64,000 nt of DNA. Origin: Haematococcus lacustris (Eukaryota; Chlorophyta; Chlorophyceae; Chlamydomonadales; Haematococcaceae). A model generated the notes under the pieces. It ran no database searches and was not told the DNA's origin. It saw only the letters and a program-made list of their open reading frames with translations. Made by a program: the position numbers and the translations under genes. The stretch is taken from positions 3,053,015 to 3,117,014 of the forward strand of contig JASKMD010000009.1 of the NCBI GenBank assembly GCA_030144725.1, read 5' to 3'. Positions 13,101 through 24,200 of this stretch are shown one piece after another; within the stretch, counting starts at the first letter, position 1, and every line of letters begins with the position of its first letter.

Positions 13101-14336
13101 CCAGCCAGCAGCAGCAAGCAATCAGTCTGGGTTCGAGCAAGCAAGTGACGACGGCAGGGTGAGCCTCCAACCCCTCTCGCCAAGCTCGCCGGAGGCGCCC
13201 AGCCAAGCTGATGTGGCGGGGGGGCTAGCAGCCCAGGCGGCCACTCCCCCCATCACGTTGGCTGACGCAATCCAGCTGCTGCATGACAGCCTGCGGCTGC
13301 TGCCGCCGCCTGGGACACACCACAAGCTGGAGTATTTGTGGCAGGTGGGCAGTGCAGGCAGGCAGGCAGTGGTAGGCATGGTAGCAGGTGGTCGAGGTTA
13401 GTGTGGCAGGATGGCTGGGGCAGGCAGGCAGTGTCCACTCCTTGCGCAGAGCTGCAGGTTGTAGGGGCGACTGTGTCAGCAAGGTTGGGGATGGTTGACT
13501 GGGGAGATGCAAGGGCAGGGTGGCCGGTGAGGGCGCCTAGGGGTGCCCGGCCAGGAGGCAGCAGGTGCCTAGGGGTGTGCATGCAGCCAGGCATGGGTCA
13601 GGCCGTGCCCTGCCTGCTGACAGGGCTGTATGGCGCCTGGCTGGTTGCAGGAGGACCGGTTTGAGCGGCTGAAGGATGAGGAGGTGGAGTTCGATGGGCA
13701 GTGGCTGGAGGAGCGGCTGGAGGCGGCCTTGGACCTGTGGCAGGGCAGGGCAGAGCCTCAGGCGGCACCCAAGGGCAGCTTCAAGTGCAAGTGAGTGGAA
13801 GCCTGCGCCTAGCTGCCATCAGCTGTCCACCACATCTTGCACGCTGAAGTGCCACTCTGACCTGACCTGACTTGACCTGCCTTCAGCCCCATGCCCCTCT
13901 CCCGTCTTCCTGCTGCTGTTGCATTGCAAATGTGCCGCTCTGTACCCTTCACACGAGCACCTACTGCCCAGCCACCCCACCAACATGGCACCAGTGCAGC
14001 CAGCCTCTCCCATTGTGTTGATGCTGACATCCTAGGGCCCGCTGCCCTTCCTTATTCCGCTCTTCCTTACTCCGCTCTTCCTTACTCCGCTCTTCCTTAC
14101 TCCGCTCTTCCTTACTCCGCTCTTCCTCCCTCTGCCTCCACCCCACTCCCCTCACCCTGCTGCCCCGCAGGTTCTGTGACTTCCGGCCGCAGTGCAAGGT
14201 GTATGTGCCCAGCCACCCCCTGGCTGAGCCTGTGGCCCTGGCCCGCCAGACGCTGGAGGAGCGCAGGCAGGCGGCACACGACAGGCAGGCCGCGGAGGCA
14301 GTGGAGGTGGCGGCGACTGTGCTGGCCCCAGCATAG
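10149..14336 (+). CDS. EXO5: EXO5-type single-strand DNA exonuclease with Fe-S cluster
   Basis: Exonuclease V (EXO5/DEM1) is a RecB-fold nuclease with a 4Fe-4S cluster that processes single-stranded DNA ends in DNA repair. I join 8 exons: 10149-10312, 10814-10908, 11400-11548, 11767-11898, 12186-12270, 12806-13344, 13651-13790 and 14171-14336, giving 489 codons with every phase consistent. Family landmarks appear in order: LSVTDLTAAEWC with the first cluster Cys (C56), the GRRK and IHEQL segment, GVIDQL with the metal-binding Asp (D145), TETKTRR with the Glu/Lys catalytic pair (E159, K161), and the C-terminal CKFCDFRPQC supplying C434, C437 and C443. A Pro/Ala/Gln-rich insert of roughly 120 residues in exon 6 makes it longer than plant and animal forms. 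Introns 3 and 4 begin with GC (GCGAGT, GCAAGG); homology across both junctions requires this. The ATG at 10149 is the only in-frame one near exon 1, and an upstream exon is possible. Confidence 0.88.
12683..12767. repeat. (CTGAC)17 microsatellite in EXO5 intron 5
   Basis: Seventeen uninterrupted CTGAC pentamers lie inside the intron between EXO5 exons 5 and 6 (12271-12805), ending about 40 bases before the acceptor. Confidence 0.97.
14047..14127. repeat. 15-bp tandem repeat in EXO5 intron 7
   Basis: About five copies of CTTCCTTACTCCGCT lie in the last EXO5 intron, just upstream of the final acceptor. They form a long pyrimidine-rich stretch before the exon. Confidence 0.9.
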
Positions 14337-14903
14337 AGGCGGCACTGCTGCCTGGCCTGGCCCGCCTGGCCTGGCCCACAGCACCAGCACTGGAGGCAGT
14401 CGGAAAGGGGCAGGCATGGGCTACAGCGACACGATTAGCTGATTGCTCCACACCTGCTAGCTCTTACAGCAAATGTGGATGCTAGGTGATGCTTTGTTGC
14501 GGTGGCCCTGCCATGCCGTAGCATTTGTATTACAGAGCCCCTGCTAGATAGCCTCTAGACAGAGCGCTACTGGATAGCCCCTGACAGGAGGACCTGGACT
14601 GGAGTCGAGCGTGCTGTCCCTGGACTATGGCGATGGAGAGGCCGGGGAGCTTGTTTACATTGCTTTTTCAGACAGACAGTTCGGTTTGCTTTTGTGACCC
14701 AATGCTTCGGAAGCTGCTTGCCTGCCCTCTCGTCGACAGAGGGGCCCCTGGGGCGTTGAATCATCACATAGGCACTGCAGGTCGACACAATCAAGACATA
14801 GTGTCACACGGTCAACAATGCACCTAGGCTGTCAGACACAACTTTAACACGACCCGGCACACAGCCTTGACTCCGCAAGCCTCTCAGCCAACTCAAGCCG
14901 TGC

Positions 14904-14908
14904 TGTAA
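14904..14908 (+). terminator. Candidate TGTAA poly(A) signal for EXO5
   Basis: TGTAA, the usual polyadenylation signal in Chlamydomonas relatives, occurs about 570 bases after the EXO5 stop codon. It is the first on this strand that I found. Confidence 0.4.
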
Positions 14909-15004
14909 GCACCAGCCCCATCACCCCACAATCCAGGCCCCCACTATGGTCAAGCAGCCAGGCTAAGCAGCCAGGCCATGCCGGCGTCAACGGTGTTGAT
15001 ACCT

Positions 15005-15009
15005 TTACA
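15005..15009 (-). terminator. Candidate TGTAA poly(A) signal for the SMYD4-like gene
   Basis: TGTAA on the minus strand lies about 200 bases beyond the stop codon of the SMYD4-like gene. Confidence 0.5.
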
Positions 15010-15208
15010 TACAGAAAGTTCTAATGTGACTAATGTGACTGGTGAGCCCCCAGCCCTACCCATGACATATATAGTATACACAATGGTAGTCGACAAGATT
15101 AAAGCGAAGCACCAGACGCCTTGCTCCGCATGCTCCACATGCCATGCTCCTCACGCCATGCTCTTCATGTACTTAAAGCAGTGCTCGACGAGCTACTCAG
15201 CTTGGCCG

Positions 15209-18200
15209 TCACGGACCAAAGTGTGTCCACAACACGAACCTGGCGCCCGCCTCCACACTGGCCGCCCTGAGACCCAGCTGCGGCACCTCCACATTGTCCC
15301 CCCCGTGCTGCTGCTGTCCCTCTTGGCCGACATGCGCGGCCGCCCCACCCATCTCTCCAGGCTGGCCCCGTTCAGCCTCCAGCTGCAGCAGCAGTGCCAA
15401 CAGCCGCATGCCGCCGGCCAGCTCCAGCTGCTCATGAGCCACCTGGGTGCTGCTGGGCAGGTAGTGATGCGCCAGGACCGCCAGGCTGGACGAGGACAGA
15501 CCCAAACTGCGCCGAGCCAGCGCCACGCTGCGCCGCCTGAGGGCAGCCAGGTCCGGAGACACAGACGCGGGAGAGGCGGCGGGTGCGGGAGGGGCAGGGG
15601 GGTGCGCGGCACCAGCTTTGCCCTTCACCAGGTTTCTCCCAGCACCTCCAGGCTGACCCCTGCCTGTAGCAGCCGGTGTGTGGGGTCCACCGCTCCCTGC
15701 ATCAGCGGCTGTGCTGCGGCTTGCCAGGGCTGCCAGGGCGGTGGCGGCGGCGGCCAGCCTGGCTGCCCTGGCTGCCCTGTGAGCTGAGGCCCCCAGTAGC
15801 AGGTTGGCTGGGTGCAGCACCTGCTGCCGCAGCGCCCAGCCCTGCTCCAGCAGCTCAGCAACGCGGTCAAGGCCCGCAGCAACAGCACCTGGCTCAGTGG
15901 TGCAGCAGGGGGGCGCTGGCAGTGGGTCAGGCCGGCCAGGCCCTGCCTGCCGCCTCTGGCCTGCCTGCTGCCCCTGTTGCCCTCCCTGCTGCTCTCCCTC
16001 TGAGTGCTCTCCCTGTTGCTCTCCCTGCTGCAGGCGCTGCTGCGGCACGCTGGCCAGCCCCGGCCAACCGGTGGCGACCTGCTGCAGGCCCGCCTCACTG
16101 CAGTCAGCCACCAGGTGAGCCAAGGCTGCCAGGCAGGGGGAGGGCAGCTGGGCTGAGGCCACCTCTGCCTGACGCTCACACGCCGCTGCGGCCTCCAGCA
16201 GCTGGGTGCTGTGGGCCAGGTGGGCAGCAGAGGGCGGGCGGCGGCACACAGGGCAGCTACTAGGCAGCTTCTCAGCCACAACCCCCCAGCCCTTCCCCAG
16301 CCCCTGCTGCTGCTGCTGCTGCTGCTGCCCCTGGCTGGGCTCCAGGTGCAGCTGCCCAGCCCCGCTGCCTGCGGCACGTGCTGCAGGGAGCCCAGCAGCC
16401 TGCGGCCAGCTGTTGCCAAAGGAGTCTGCCTGGGTCACCCTCGGCTCGCTGGAGCCAGCCAGGAGGGCTAGGGGGGAGGTGTCAGCCGGCAGCCAGCCCC
16501 CGCAGCAGCAGGTGGGGGCTTGGGCAGCAGAGAGGGAGGGGGTGGAGGGCGTGTTGTGAGGGGGGGAGGGGGTCTGGAGCGGGGCGTGGCGGCAGCGCAG
16601 GCCAGAGCGCCAGGGGCCCCACAGGCCCTCCAGCCCCCCCTCCCCCCCGCTGCTGCTGCCGCCCCCCCTGGTGCAGGCTGGGCAGGTGCAGGTGAAGCAG
16701 TAGTGGGCGGCCAGGGTGTGGGCTCGCTGGCGGGGGGAGTGCTGTCCTGCCTGGGGGCCGTAGCTGATGAAGGCCTGCTGGCCCTGGGCTAGGGGCTGGG
16801 AGGCACGGGCGGTCAGGCGGTTGCCTGAAAACCTGTGAGAACAGTCGGGTAAGGGATGGAGAAGGAGTGAGACAGTCTTGCCTGAGCTATGCCTGGATGC
16901 CTCTCTTTACGTCTTTTCCCCGCCCCACAGGCCCCCTGCCCCCACCAACTATACGTTGACCATGTTGAGAAAGGTTTGAAGCTCTGCAGTCCCTGTGTTT
17001 GGAGGCTGGGTCCAGTTCCCAGGCTGATGTTGACTACGCCCTGATCTGTTCAAGGCGCACCTCAGGCTGACGTTTGGGCAGCAGGAGTGGTTGAAGGCTG
17101 CAGCCAGGGGGAACAGCGCCAGGCCCCACCAGCCAGGCCCGCCCCCTGAGCCCACATCCACATCCCAGTCCAGCCAGGTGGCTGTGCAGTGCAGGTGGGG
17201 TGCAGGGGGCTGCAGGACCAGCTGGGAGCTGCTGGCAGGGGGGGGGGCAGGGGCTGGCGGCCGGGCGGGGCCTGCCACGGCATCATGCTGTCCGAGTCCA
17301 GCCCCCTGCCTGGTGATGGTGGTGGTGGGAGAGTGTGAAGGTGGGTGGCTAGTAGGGCAGGGCTTCAGCACATAGCAGGCTGCTCGGTCCCCCTGGCCCG
17401 GGCTGACGCTCTTGAGGGCCACGCCATTGACTGCCAGGCGGCACAGCCAGCGCAGCACTGCCCCGGCCCCCACCCGCCCTCCCTTGCCTAGTGCCTGGAC
17501 CACTGCAGGGCTCAGACCAGGGCCACTACCCGCCCCTGCTGCCCCTGCTGCCCCTGCTGCCCCTGAGATCCCTGCCCCTGCGGCCCCTGCCCCTTCAGCC
17601 CCTGCCCTTGAGGCCTGCACCCCTTGCCCCTGGCCCCTGTTTGGCTCCACCCCGGGCCAGCCACGCTTGGCTGCTGCAGTGCAGGCTGCCGCCCAGGCGT
17701 CTGCGGCCAGCACCGCCTGCACGCACCACTCCACCAGCTGGTGGGGCGGGTGGCTGGCCTCATGACCCTCCAGGGCCTCCAACCGCTGCAGTAGCCTGAC
17801 CATCGCCTGATCAGCACACTCAGGCACAGCTGCGGCTGCCGGCTGCCCCAGGCCCCCTTCCCGCCCCTCCTCCCCCTCCCCAGCTTGCTGCCTGTTCTGC
17901 ACTCCTGCTGGTGGGCTGGCCAGCGCCTGGTGCAGGGCTGCGTGCAGGCGGGCCAGGCGCAGGGCCAGCAGCGCGCTCTCAGGCAGCAGCCGGGGCCAGG
18001 CCAGGCCGCACTCCGGCCCCCCTGCCTGGTGCCAGGGCTCAGCCCGCTGGCAGGCGCTGCTGCAGAACAAGACCTGCAGGCAGCGGGGGGCAAGAGGGGG
18101 CGCACACACACGGCTCAGCACCACGAACAGCGTCGAGGGCGCCGCCCCTGCAACCCCCACTTGCCGCCCCCACGGGCCCCTGCTGACCCTGCCACTGCCC

Positions 18201-20985
18201 CTGCCCCTGCTACCCTGCTGCCCCTGCCAGTGGGGCTGATGTGCTGGGGCGGGTATCTGTGGGTTCCTCCCACACCACATCACCGCAACGCAGCACACAG
18301 ATGAAGCACACAGCTTGGTTTGTTTATGTGGAGGGACTTTGGGTAAAATGGGTCCTGAAGCGGGCACTGCACCAGCTATGGGCAGCCATGGCAGTCCTCC
18401 CACCCTTCCTTCCCACTCTTCCTTGCCACCCGCCACGCAGCATGACACAGCCTAGCAAATGGCGGGTCAGACAGAAAGGTTGGGTGGCAGGGGGGGTGGT
18501 CTGCACCTGCTGGTGGCCTCATGTCGGCCCCCGCCTGGTGAGGCACCCCTACCCCCAGCGGCTGGTGAGTGGTGAGGGGTGGGGGGTGGCTGGCTGTGGG
18601 AGTGTGAGAGAGGGGGTGATGCAGGTCACCGAGGTTCAGGCCAGCCCTGCCCCCCTGGCCCTTGGCGCCTGGGCCCCCTGCTCACCTCCCTGCCTACCTC
18701 AGCCCCTGCTCACCGCTCAGCCTCAGCACCCCATCCAGCCTCAGCTAGCCTCCACCCCGTTCCTGGCTTGCATGCAGGACCATGACAGCTAAGTAGGGCT
18801 GTAGGCCAGCTCTAGGCCAGCTCCAAGCTTGCATGCCGTTTGGCTCACCATGGGGCAGCAGGGGCAGTACACGGGCAGCAGCAGTGATGGCCCCGAGGGG
18901 GCTCTCTCTTGGCTGGCAGGGACCCCAGGCCTGTGTGCCTTGCCTCTGTTGACGTCGCCCTCCGCGCCCTCTGCCCTGCCTGGCTGGCTGCTCCCTCCCC
19001 CTCCACCCTGGCCTGATGGCTGCCCTGGGTGCTGCAGCTGGGGCAGCAGGTGGGCGCAGGTGCAGCAGCGGCAGCTCCTGGCCCGCCCCTTGGTCAGCAC
19101 ACAGGCCACAGCCGGCTCCTGCAGCAGGTCCGTGCCGGGGGGCAGGGCCTGGGAGGCACGCAGGTGGCGGCCCCACCCTGAAGCCAGCGGCTGTGGCGAG
19201 GGGGTGGGGGACGTGGTTGAGCCGGGAGGAAGAGGGCTGCAGTGGGGGCTGCGGCTGTCGTGGGCGGGGTGGAGGGGGGCGGTGGGGGAGGAGGGGGTGG
19301 GGGAGGGGGGTGGGGGGCACCAGGAGGAAGAAACCAGCACTTGGCAAGAGGGGGAGGAGGGAGGACCTGGTGCACCCCACACCTCCTCCAAAAGGTCATC
19401 AGAAGCATCCTCCAGGCCACCTGGCCCCTGCTGCTGCCCCTCCTGCTCCCCCAGCCCCTGCCGCTCTGACCCCTGCTGCTGCTGCTCCTGCTGCTGCTGC
19501 TGCCTCAGTTGACTCAGCAGTGTGCTGACTTCAGCCGCCTCATCAGCCCCTCCTCCTCCTCCTCCTCCTGCTCTGCTGCTCTGCACTGGCAAGCTGTGCC
19601 TGGCCCTGCCCGCTGGCTGCAAGGTCAGCGGGGGCAGCGGCAGCAGCTGCAAGGCGGCCAGGCAGTCCTCCACAGCTGCCTGCAGCAGGCCACAGCCCCG
19701 CAGAGCACTGGCGCGCCGGTACAGCGCCTGCGCAGTGGGGGCAGCACAGCTCAGCACAGTGTGGCTGGCCCTTGTTTGGCACTTGCTGCATTGTATCTGA
19801 ATGTAATGATGGTGATCAGGTGCAGCAGAGGCTCAGGAGTCAGCGCCTGACAGCAGCACCTAGCAAACGGGCTGAGCTGCCACACCTTGCTTAGTCCTCA
19901 GGCTTGCGCCCTCAAGCACCAACATGGAATGTAAGGGCTGTGTGGCAGCACTCCTGACAGGCAAAGACGGTGTGCCACTGACGCTGCTGCCCCTGCTGCC
20001 CAGCCCTGCTGCTGTTGCTGCTGTTGCTGCAGCTGCCACAGTCGGCTGCCCACCTTGTATGAGGTTGGGTCAGCGCACACAGCACAGTCTGCCTCCTGCA
20101 GCGCTAGGCCAGGTTGAGCCAGCCTCAAGAGCACCAGGCTGCGGTTGGCGTGCAGGCGGGACACTGCCTGCTGCGCTGCCACTGCCTGATGCACCCCTGC
20201 CGCCTGCTGCTGCTGTTGTTGAGCTTGGGGCATGCAAGCACACCACTTGAGGGCATCTGAGGAGGCAGGCGGGGGCAGCAGTGATTGCACCGTATGCAGG
20301 TGGCCTCAGCTGAGCCAGTTTGGTGTGCCGGTGCGAGCCCAGTGTGGCAACCTGGCACTGACCGTTGTAGTGCAGCAAGGCCTCGAGCAGCTGGCCCTGC
20401 TTGTACGCAGCGTTGCCGGCCAGCCTGGCACGCTCTGACCTGGCCTGGTCCGGCCCCACACCCTGCGCCAGGACCAGCAGCCAACCATGGTTTAGGCAAA
20501 CTGACCAGCGCGCACGTGCACTATTTGCATCACTGAGCTACAGTGGGGTATTGCTATGCAGCATGGGATGGGATGGAATAGGAAGAAGCCATGCAAGGGA
20601 GGGTGTCCTTGAAAGGATGGCTTGTCGCTGGAAAGGTTGGCAGTGTGAATGTTGAAGCTCCTTGGAGAAGAGACATCTCGAAACCACCTGTCCTTTGTCT
20701 TGTGTCCACATCTTAAAGCTAGAAACTGACTGCCCGCTGCTTTACTGACTTGCCACTTCTTCGCAATTGCTGAGGAGCAGCAGCTGGAAGGGGCGGGGAA
20801 AGGCCTCTGGCTCCCACCTCAACACATGGGTCAGTGATATCGGACACGGCAGCCAGGTAATGGGGGGAGCCGTGCAAATGTTCAGCGACATGCTTCAGAA
20901 GCTCGTCGGGTACGACCTGTTTAGCAGAGCAGAGCTTGAGCACGGCACTGTTGCACTGCACCTCCTCGACAAATCGCGCGAGCAT
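15209..20985 (-). CDS. SMYD4-like TPR/SET/MYND protein (putative lysine methyltransferase)
   Basis: SMYD proteins are S-adenosylmethionine-dependent lysine methyltransferases whose SET domain is split by a MYND zinc finger; the SMYD4 type adds TPRs. In transcript order the exons are 20985-20818, 20462-20363, 20256-20054, 19727-19383, 19190-18849, 18073-17061 and 16832-15209, giving 1264 codons with all phases matching and all donors GT. TPR segments (RLAGNAAYKQGQLLEALLHY; ANRSLVLLRLAQPGLALQEA; ALYRRASALRGCG) fall in residues 65-200. SET begins at GRHLRASQALPPG (279). The MYND ligands are C312, C315, C381, C384, C390, C394, H401 and C408, with a Gly/Ser-rich spacer of about 65 residues between the first and second Cys pairs. 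The SET core has FNHSCCPN near 712-719, then GNRLTARA, ISYG and the post-SET cysteines (YCFTCTCPAC). The C-terminal helical part includes QVAHEQLELAGG. It is far longer than animal SMYD4 (about 800 aa) because of low-complexity inserts. The start is the ATG at 20985. The substrate is unknown. Confidence 0.85.
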
Positions 20986-21262
20986 GGGCCGTCAACTGAA
21001 CACATCGCACACCAAGTTTCAATCCCTACAGCCCTCATGCTACTCCAAAATAAAGCAAGAGTTGTAATCGCACACCAGCAGCAAATATCCAGGTACAACC
21101 AATTTCTTTGTTGCGGCCTTCATCTAGCGGGAAGCACAGCCTACTTTGAGCAACACCGAGCAGGACAAGCAAAGACAGCACCCGCACCCATAGCCGACAG
21201 TGTGCCGCACCCATAGCCGACAGTGAACCGGCCTTTATCAAGCAGTGTGCCGAACGTGCTTC
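20986..21262. promoter_or_regulatory. Divergent promoter region between SMYD4-like and NLE1 genes
   Basis: Only 277 bases separate the start codons of two divergently transcribed genes, so both promoters and both 5' UTRs must fit here. A perfect 19-bp direct repeat, starting GCACCCATAGCCGACAGTG, occurs at 184-202 and 207-225 of the 21,000 block (21184-21202 and 21207-21225). It sits about 40-60 bases upstream of the NLE1 ATG. It could be a duplicated regulatory site or simply a local tandem duplication; the sequence cannot tell these apart. Confidence 0.55.
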
Positions 21263-24200
21263 ATGGCAGCAGACCCACCACGCAAGAAGACGAAGCCTGA
21301 CGAGTCCAATGCCACAAAAGCAAAGCTGGCTGCCGCCGCGGCATACGAGAAGGCCGTGAGCGGGAATGTCATCATCCAGTTCCAGGCGGCTACGGGCGAG
21401 AGCACAGGTGCAATGGGCAACTCGACAGAGGCGGAGAGTCGCGGTCACGTGAGCACGGGATGCTAGCCTAGTGCATGAAGCGCCAGGCAGCTGCGTGCCT
21501 GTGCCTCCCTGTGGGGCGAGGGGGGCGAGGGAGGATAGGGGCCACCAGGATGATGAGCAGGCCTTGGCCACCCGGTTTAGAGCCTGAGCGAGAGAGCAAA
21601 GCCAGGCGGCTGCCAGCCAACCAGCCCCAAGAGGCCTGCTCTCCGACTGCCAGCTGTAGCTGTGTGTTGCGGTGTGGCTGCAGGGCCTCAGCTGGACGTG
21701 CCTGCCAGCGTCACCCCAGAGCAACTGGAAACGCTGCTCAATGGGCTGCTGCAGGCTGAGGAGAAGCTGCCCTATGCCTTCCATATCCAGGAGCAGGTGT
21801 GGCGGCAATAGGCCAGGCTAGGCCAAGCTGGGTCAGGCTCGGCAAGGTGAGAGGGCCCTGACTCCCTAATGCAAGGGGCTCCTTCTCCCTCACCCCTACC
21901 TTGCTCCCCTTACCCTGCCACCCCGCGCTGAGCCTGGTGAGCCTCATGGACGACCCTGCTGCTTCTCTGACCCTGCCGCCCCTGCCGCCCCTCTGATCCT
22001 GCCGCCGCTGCCAACCCTGCTGACCCTACTCCCACCCTGTCTAGTGGCCCTCCAAACGTCTCCAGACTGCCGCTGAGGCCCTGCTGCTGCCGCTGGCTGC
22101 AGGAGCTGTCCAGTGAGCTGGGGGTGCACCTCAGCCAGCAGGGCGTCAGCGTGGAGAGCGTGCTGAAGGTGGTGTACCAGCCCCAGGTCAGTTCGGCGAG
22201 GGCAGGGGGGGAGGTGAGGTGGCAGCAGGGCAGGAGGGCTGGCAGGAGTTGGCCTCTGTAAGGATTAAGCCAGGCATTAGGTGGGTGCTGCGGGAGCCTT
22301 GAGCAGTGCCTGAAGCCCGCTGTAGGCAGGCGGGTGGGTAAGGTGCAGGCAGCCTGCCTCGCAGCCAGAGCCTGGGTGGAGGTCAGTGCTGCTTGGCTGG
22401 GCGGTTCTGCTGCAGGCTGTGTTCCGGGTGCGCCCCGTGGCCCGCTGCACCGCCTCCATGCCTGGCCACTCTGAGTCTGTGCTGTCAGTGAGTCAGGGGG
22501 CGGCAGGGGTGGCAGGGCATGCAGAGGCCCCCTGGGGGGTGCTGCTTAACAGGGCAGCCCGACCAGCGGCGCGCACCTGCTGCCCACTCAGTGGCTGCTT
22601 TCAGCTCCAGGGGGCAGCACAGTGCAGTGAGCAGCACAGCGGCGGCACAGTGGGCTGCACCAGAGTCACACTGCTCACCCCTTGCTGTCTGTCCCCAGCG
22701 CCAGAGCTACACCAGGCTGGGCAGCACAATGGTATGGCACAGTGACTGCCTGCCTGACTGTCCCGACCCTGGCCCTGCAGGTTTCCTTTAGCCCTGATGG
22801 CCGCCAGCTGGCTAGCGGGTCAGGGGACACCAGCGTGCGCTTCTGGGACCTCAACACACAGCTGCCCAGGCACCAGGGCCAGGTGGGTCATAGCCACCCC
22901 CCTTAACCCACACCCATACCCGCCCCCTCACCCTCAATGTCACACTTGCCCACACCCGCACCCGTCCCCTCACCCTCAATCTCACACTCGCCCTCCCCCG
23001 CACCCGCCCCCTCACCCCTCATACTCGCCCTCACCCGCACATGCCCCCTCACCCTTAACCTCACACTCGCCCACCCCCGCACCCGCCCCCTCACCCTCAC
23101 TCTCACACTCGCCCACACCCGCACCCGTCCCCTCACCCTCAATCTCACACTCGCCCTCCCCCGCACCCGCCCCCTCACCCCTCATACTCGCCCTCACCCG
23201 CACCTGCCCCCTCACCCTCAACCTCATACTCGCCCACCCCCGCACCCGCCCCCTCACCCTCACTCTCACACTCGCCCTCACCCGCACCTGCCCCCTTACC
23301 CTCAATCTCACACTCGCCCTCACCCGCACCCGCCCCCTCACCCTCAATCTCACACTCGCCCACCCCCGCACCCGCCCCCTCACCCTCACTCTCACACTCG
23401 CCCTCACCCGCACCCGCCCCCTCACCCTCAATCTCACACTTGACCACCCCCGCACCCGCCCCCTCACCCCTCATACTCGCCCTCACCCGCACCTGCCCCC
23501 TCACCCTCAACCTCACACTCGCCCACCCCCGCACCCGCCCCCTCACCCTCAATCTCACACTCGCCCTCACCCGCACCCGGCCCCTCACCCTCAATCTCAC
23601 ACTTGCCCACCCCCGCACCCGCCCCCTCACCCCTCATACTCACCCTCACCCGCACCTGTCCCCTCACCCTCCATCTCACACTTGCCCACACCCGCACATG
23701 CCCCCTCACCCTCAATCTCACACTTGCCCACACCCGCACCCGCCCCCTCACCCCTCATACTTTACCACCCCCGCACCCGCCCCCTCACCCTCAATCTCAC
23801 ACTCGCCCACCCCCGCACCCGCCCCCTCACCCCTCATACTCGCCCTCACCCGCACCTTCCCCCATACACTCAATCTCACACTTGCCCACACCCGCCCCCG
23901 CCCCCTCACACTCGCCCTCACCCTCACCCACCTACTCACCCTCAATCTCACACTCGCCCTCACCCCCATCCGCCCCCTCACCCCTCATACTCGCCCTCAC
24001 CCGCACCTGCCCCCTCACCCTCAATCTCACACTCGCCCTCACCCGCACCCGCCCCCTCACCCACAATCTCACACTCACCCACCCCCGCACCCGCCCCCTC
24101 ACCCTCAATCTCACACTCGCCCTCACCCGCACCTGTTCCCTCACCCTCAATCTCACACTCGCCCTCACCCGCACCCGCCCCCTCACCCTCAATCTCACAC

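Larger units (their letters stand above)
14337..15208. other. Tail-to-tail intergenic region between EXO5 and the SMYD4-like gene
   Basis: This is the 3' side of two convergent genes. I see no gene here. Candidate algal polyadenylation signals of the TGTAA type occur at 14904-14908 on the plus strand and at 15005-15009 on the minus strand, about 100 bases apart. Confidence 0.6.
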
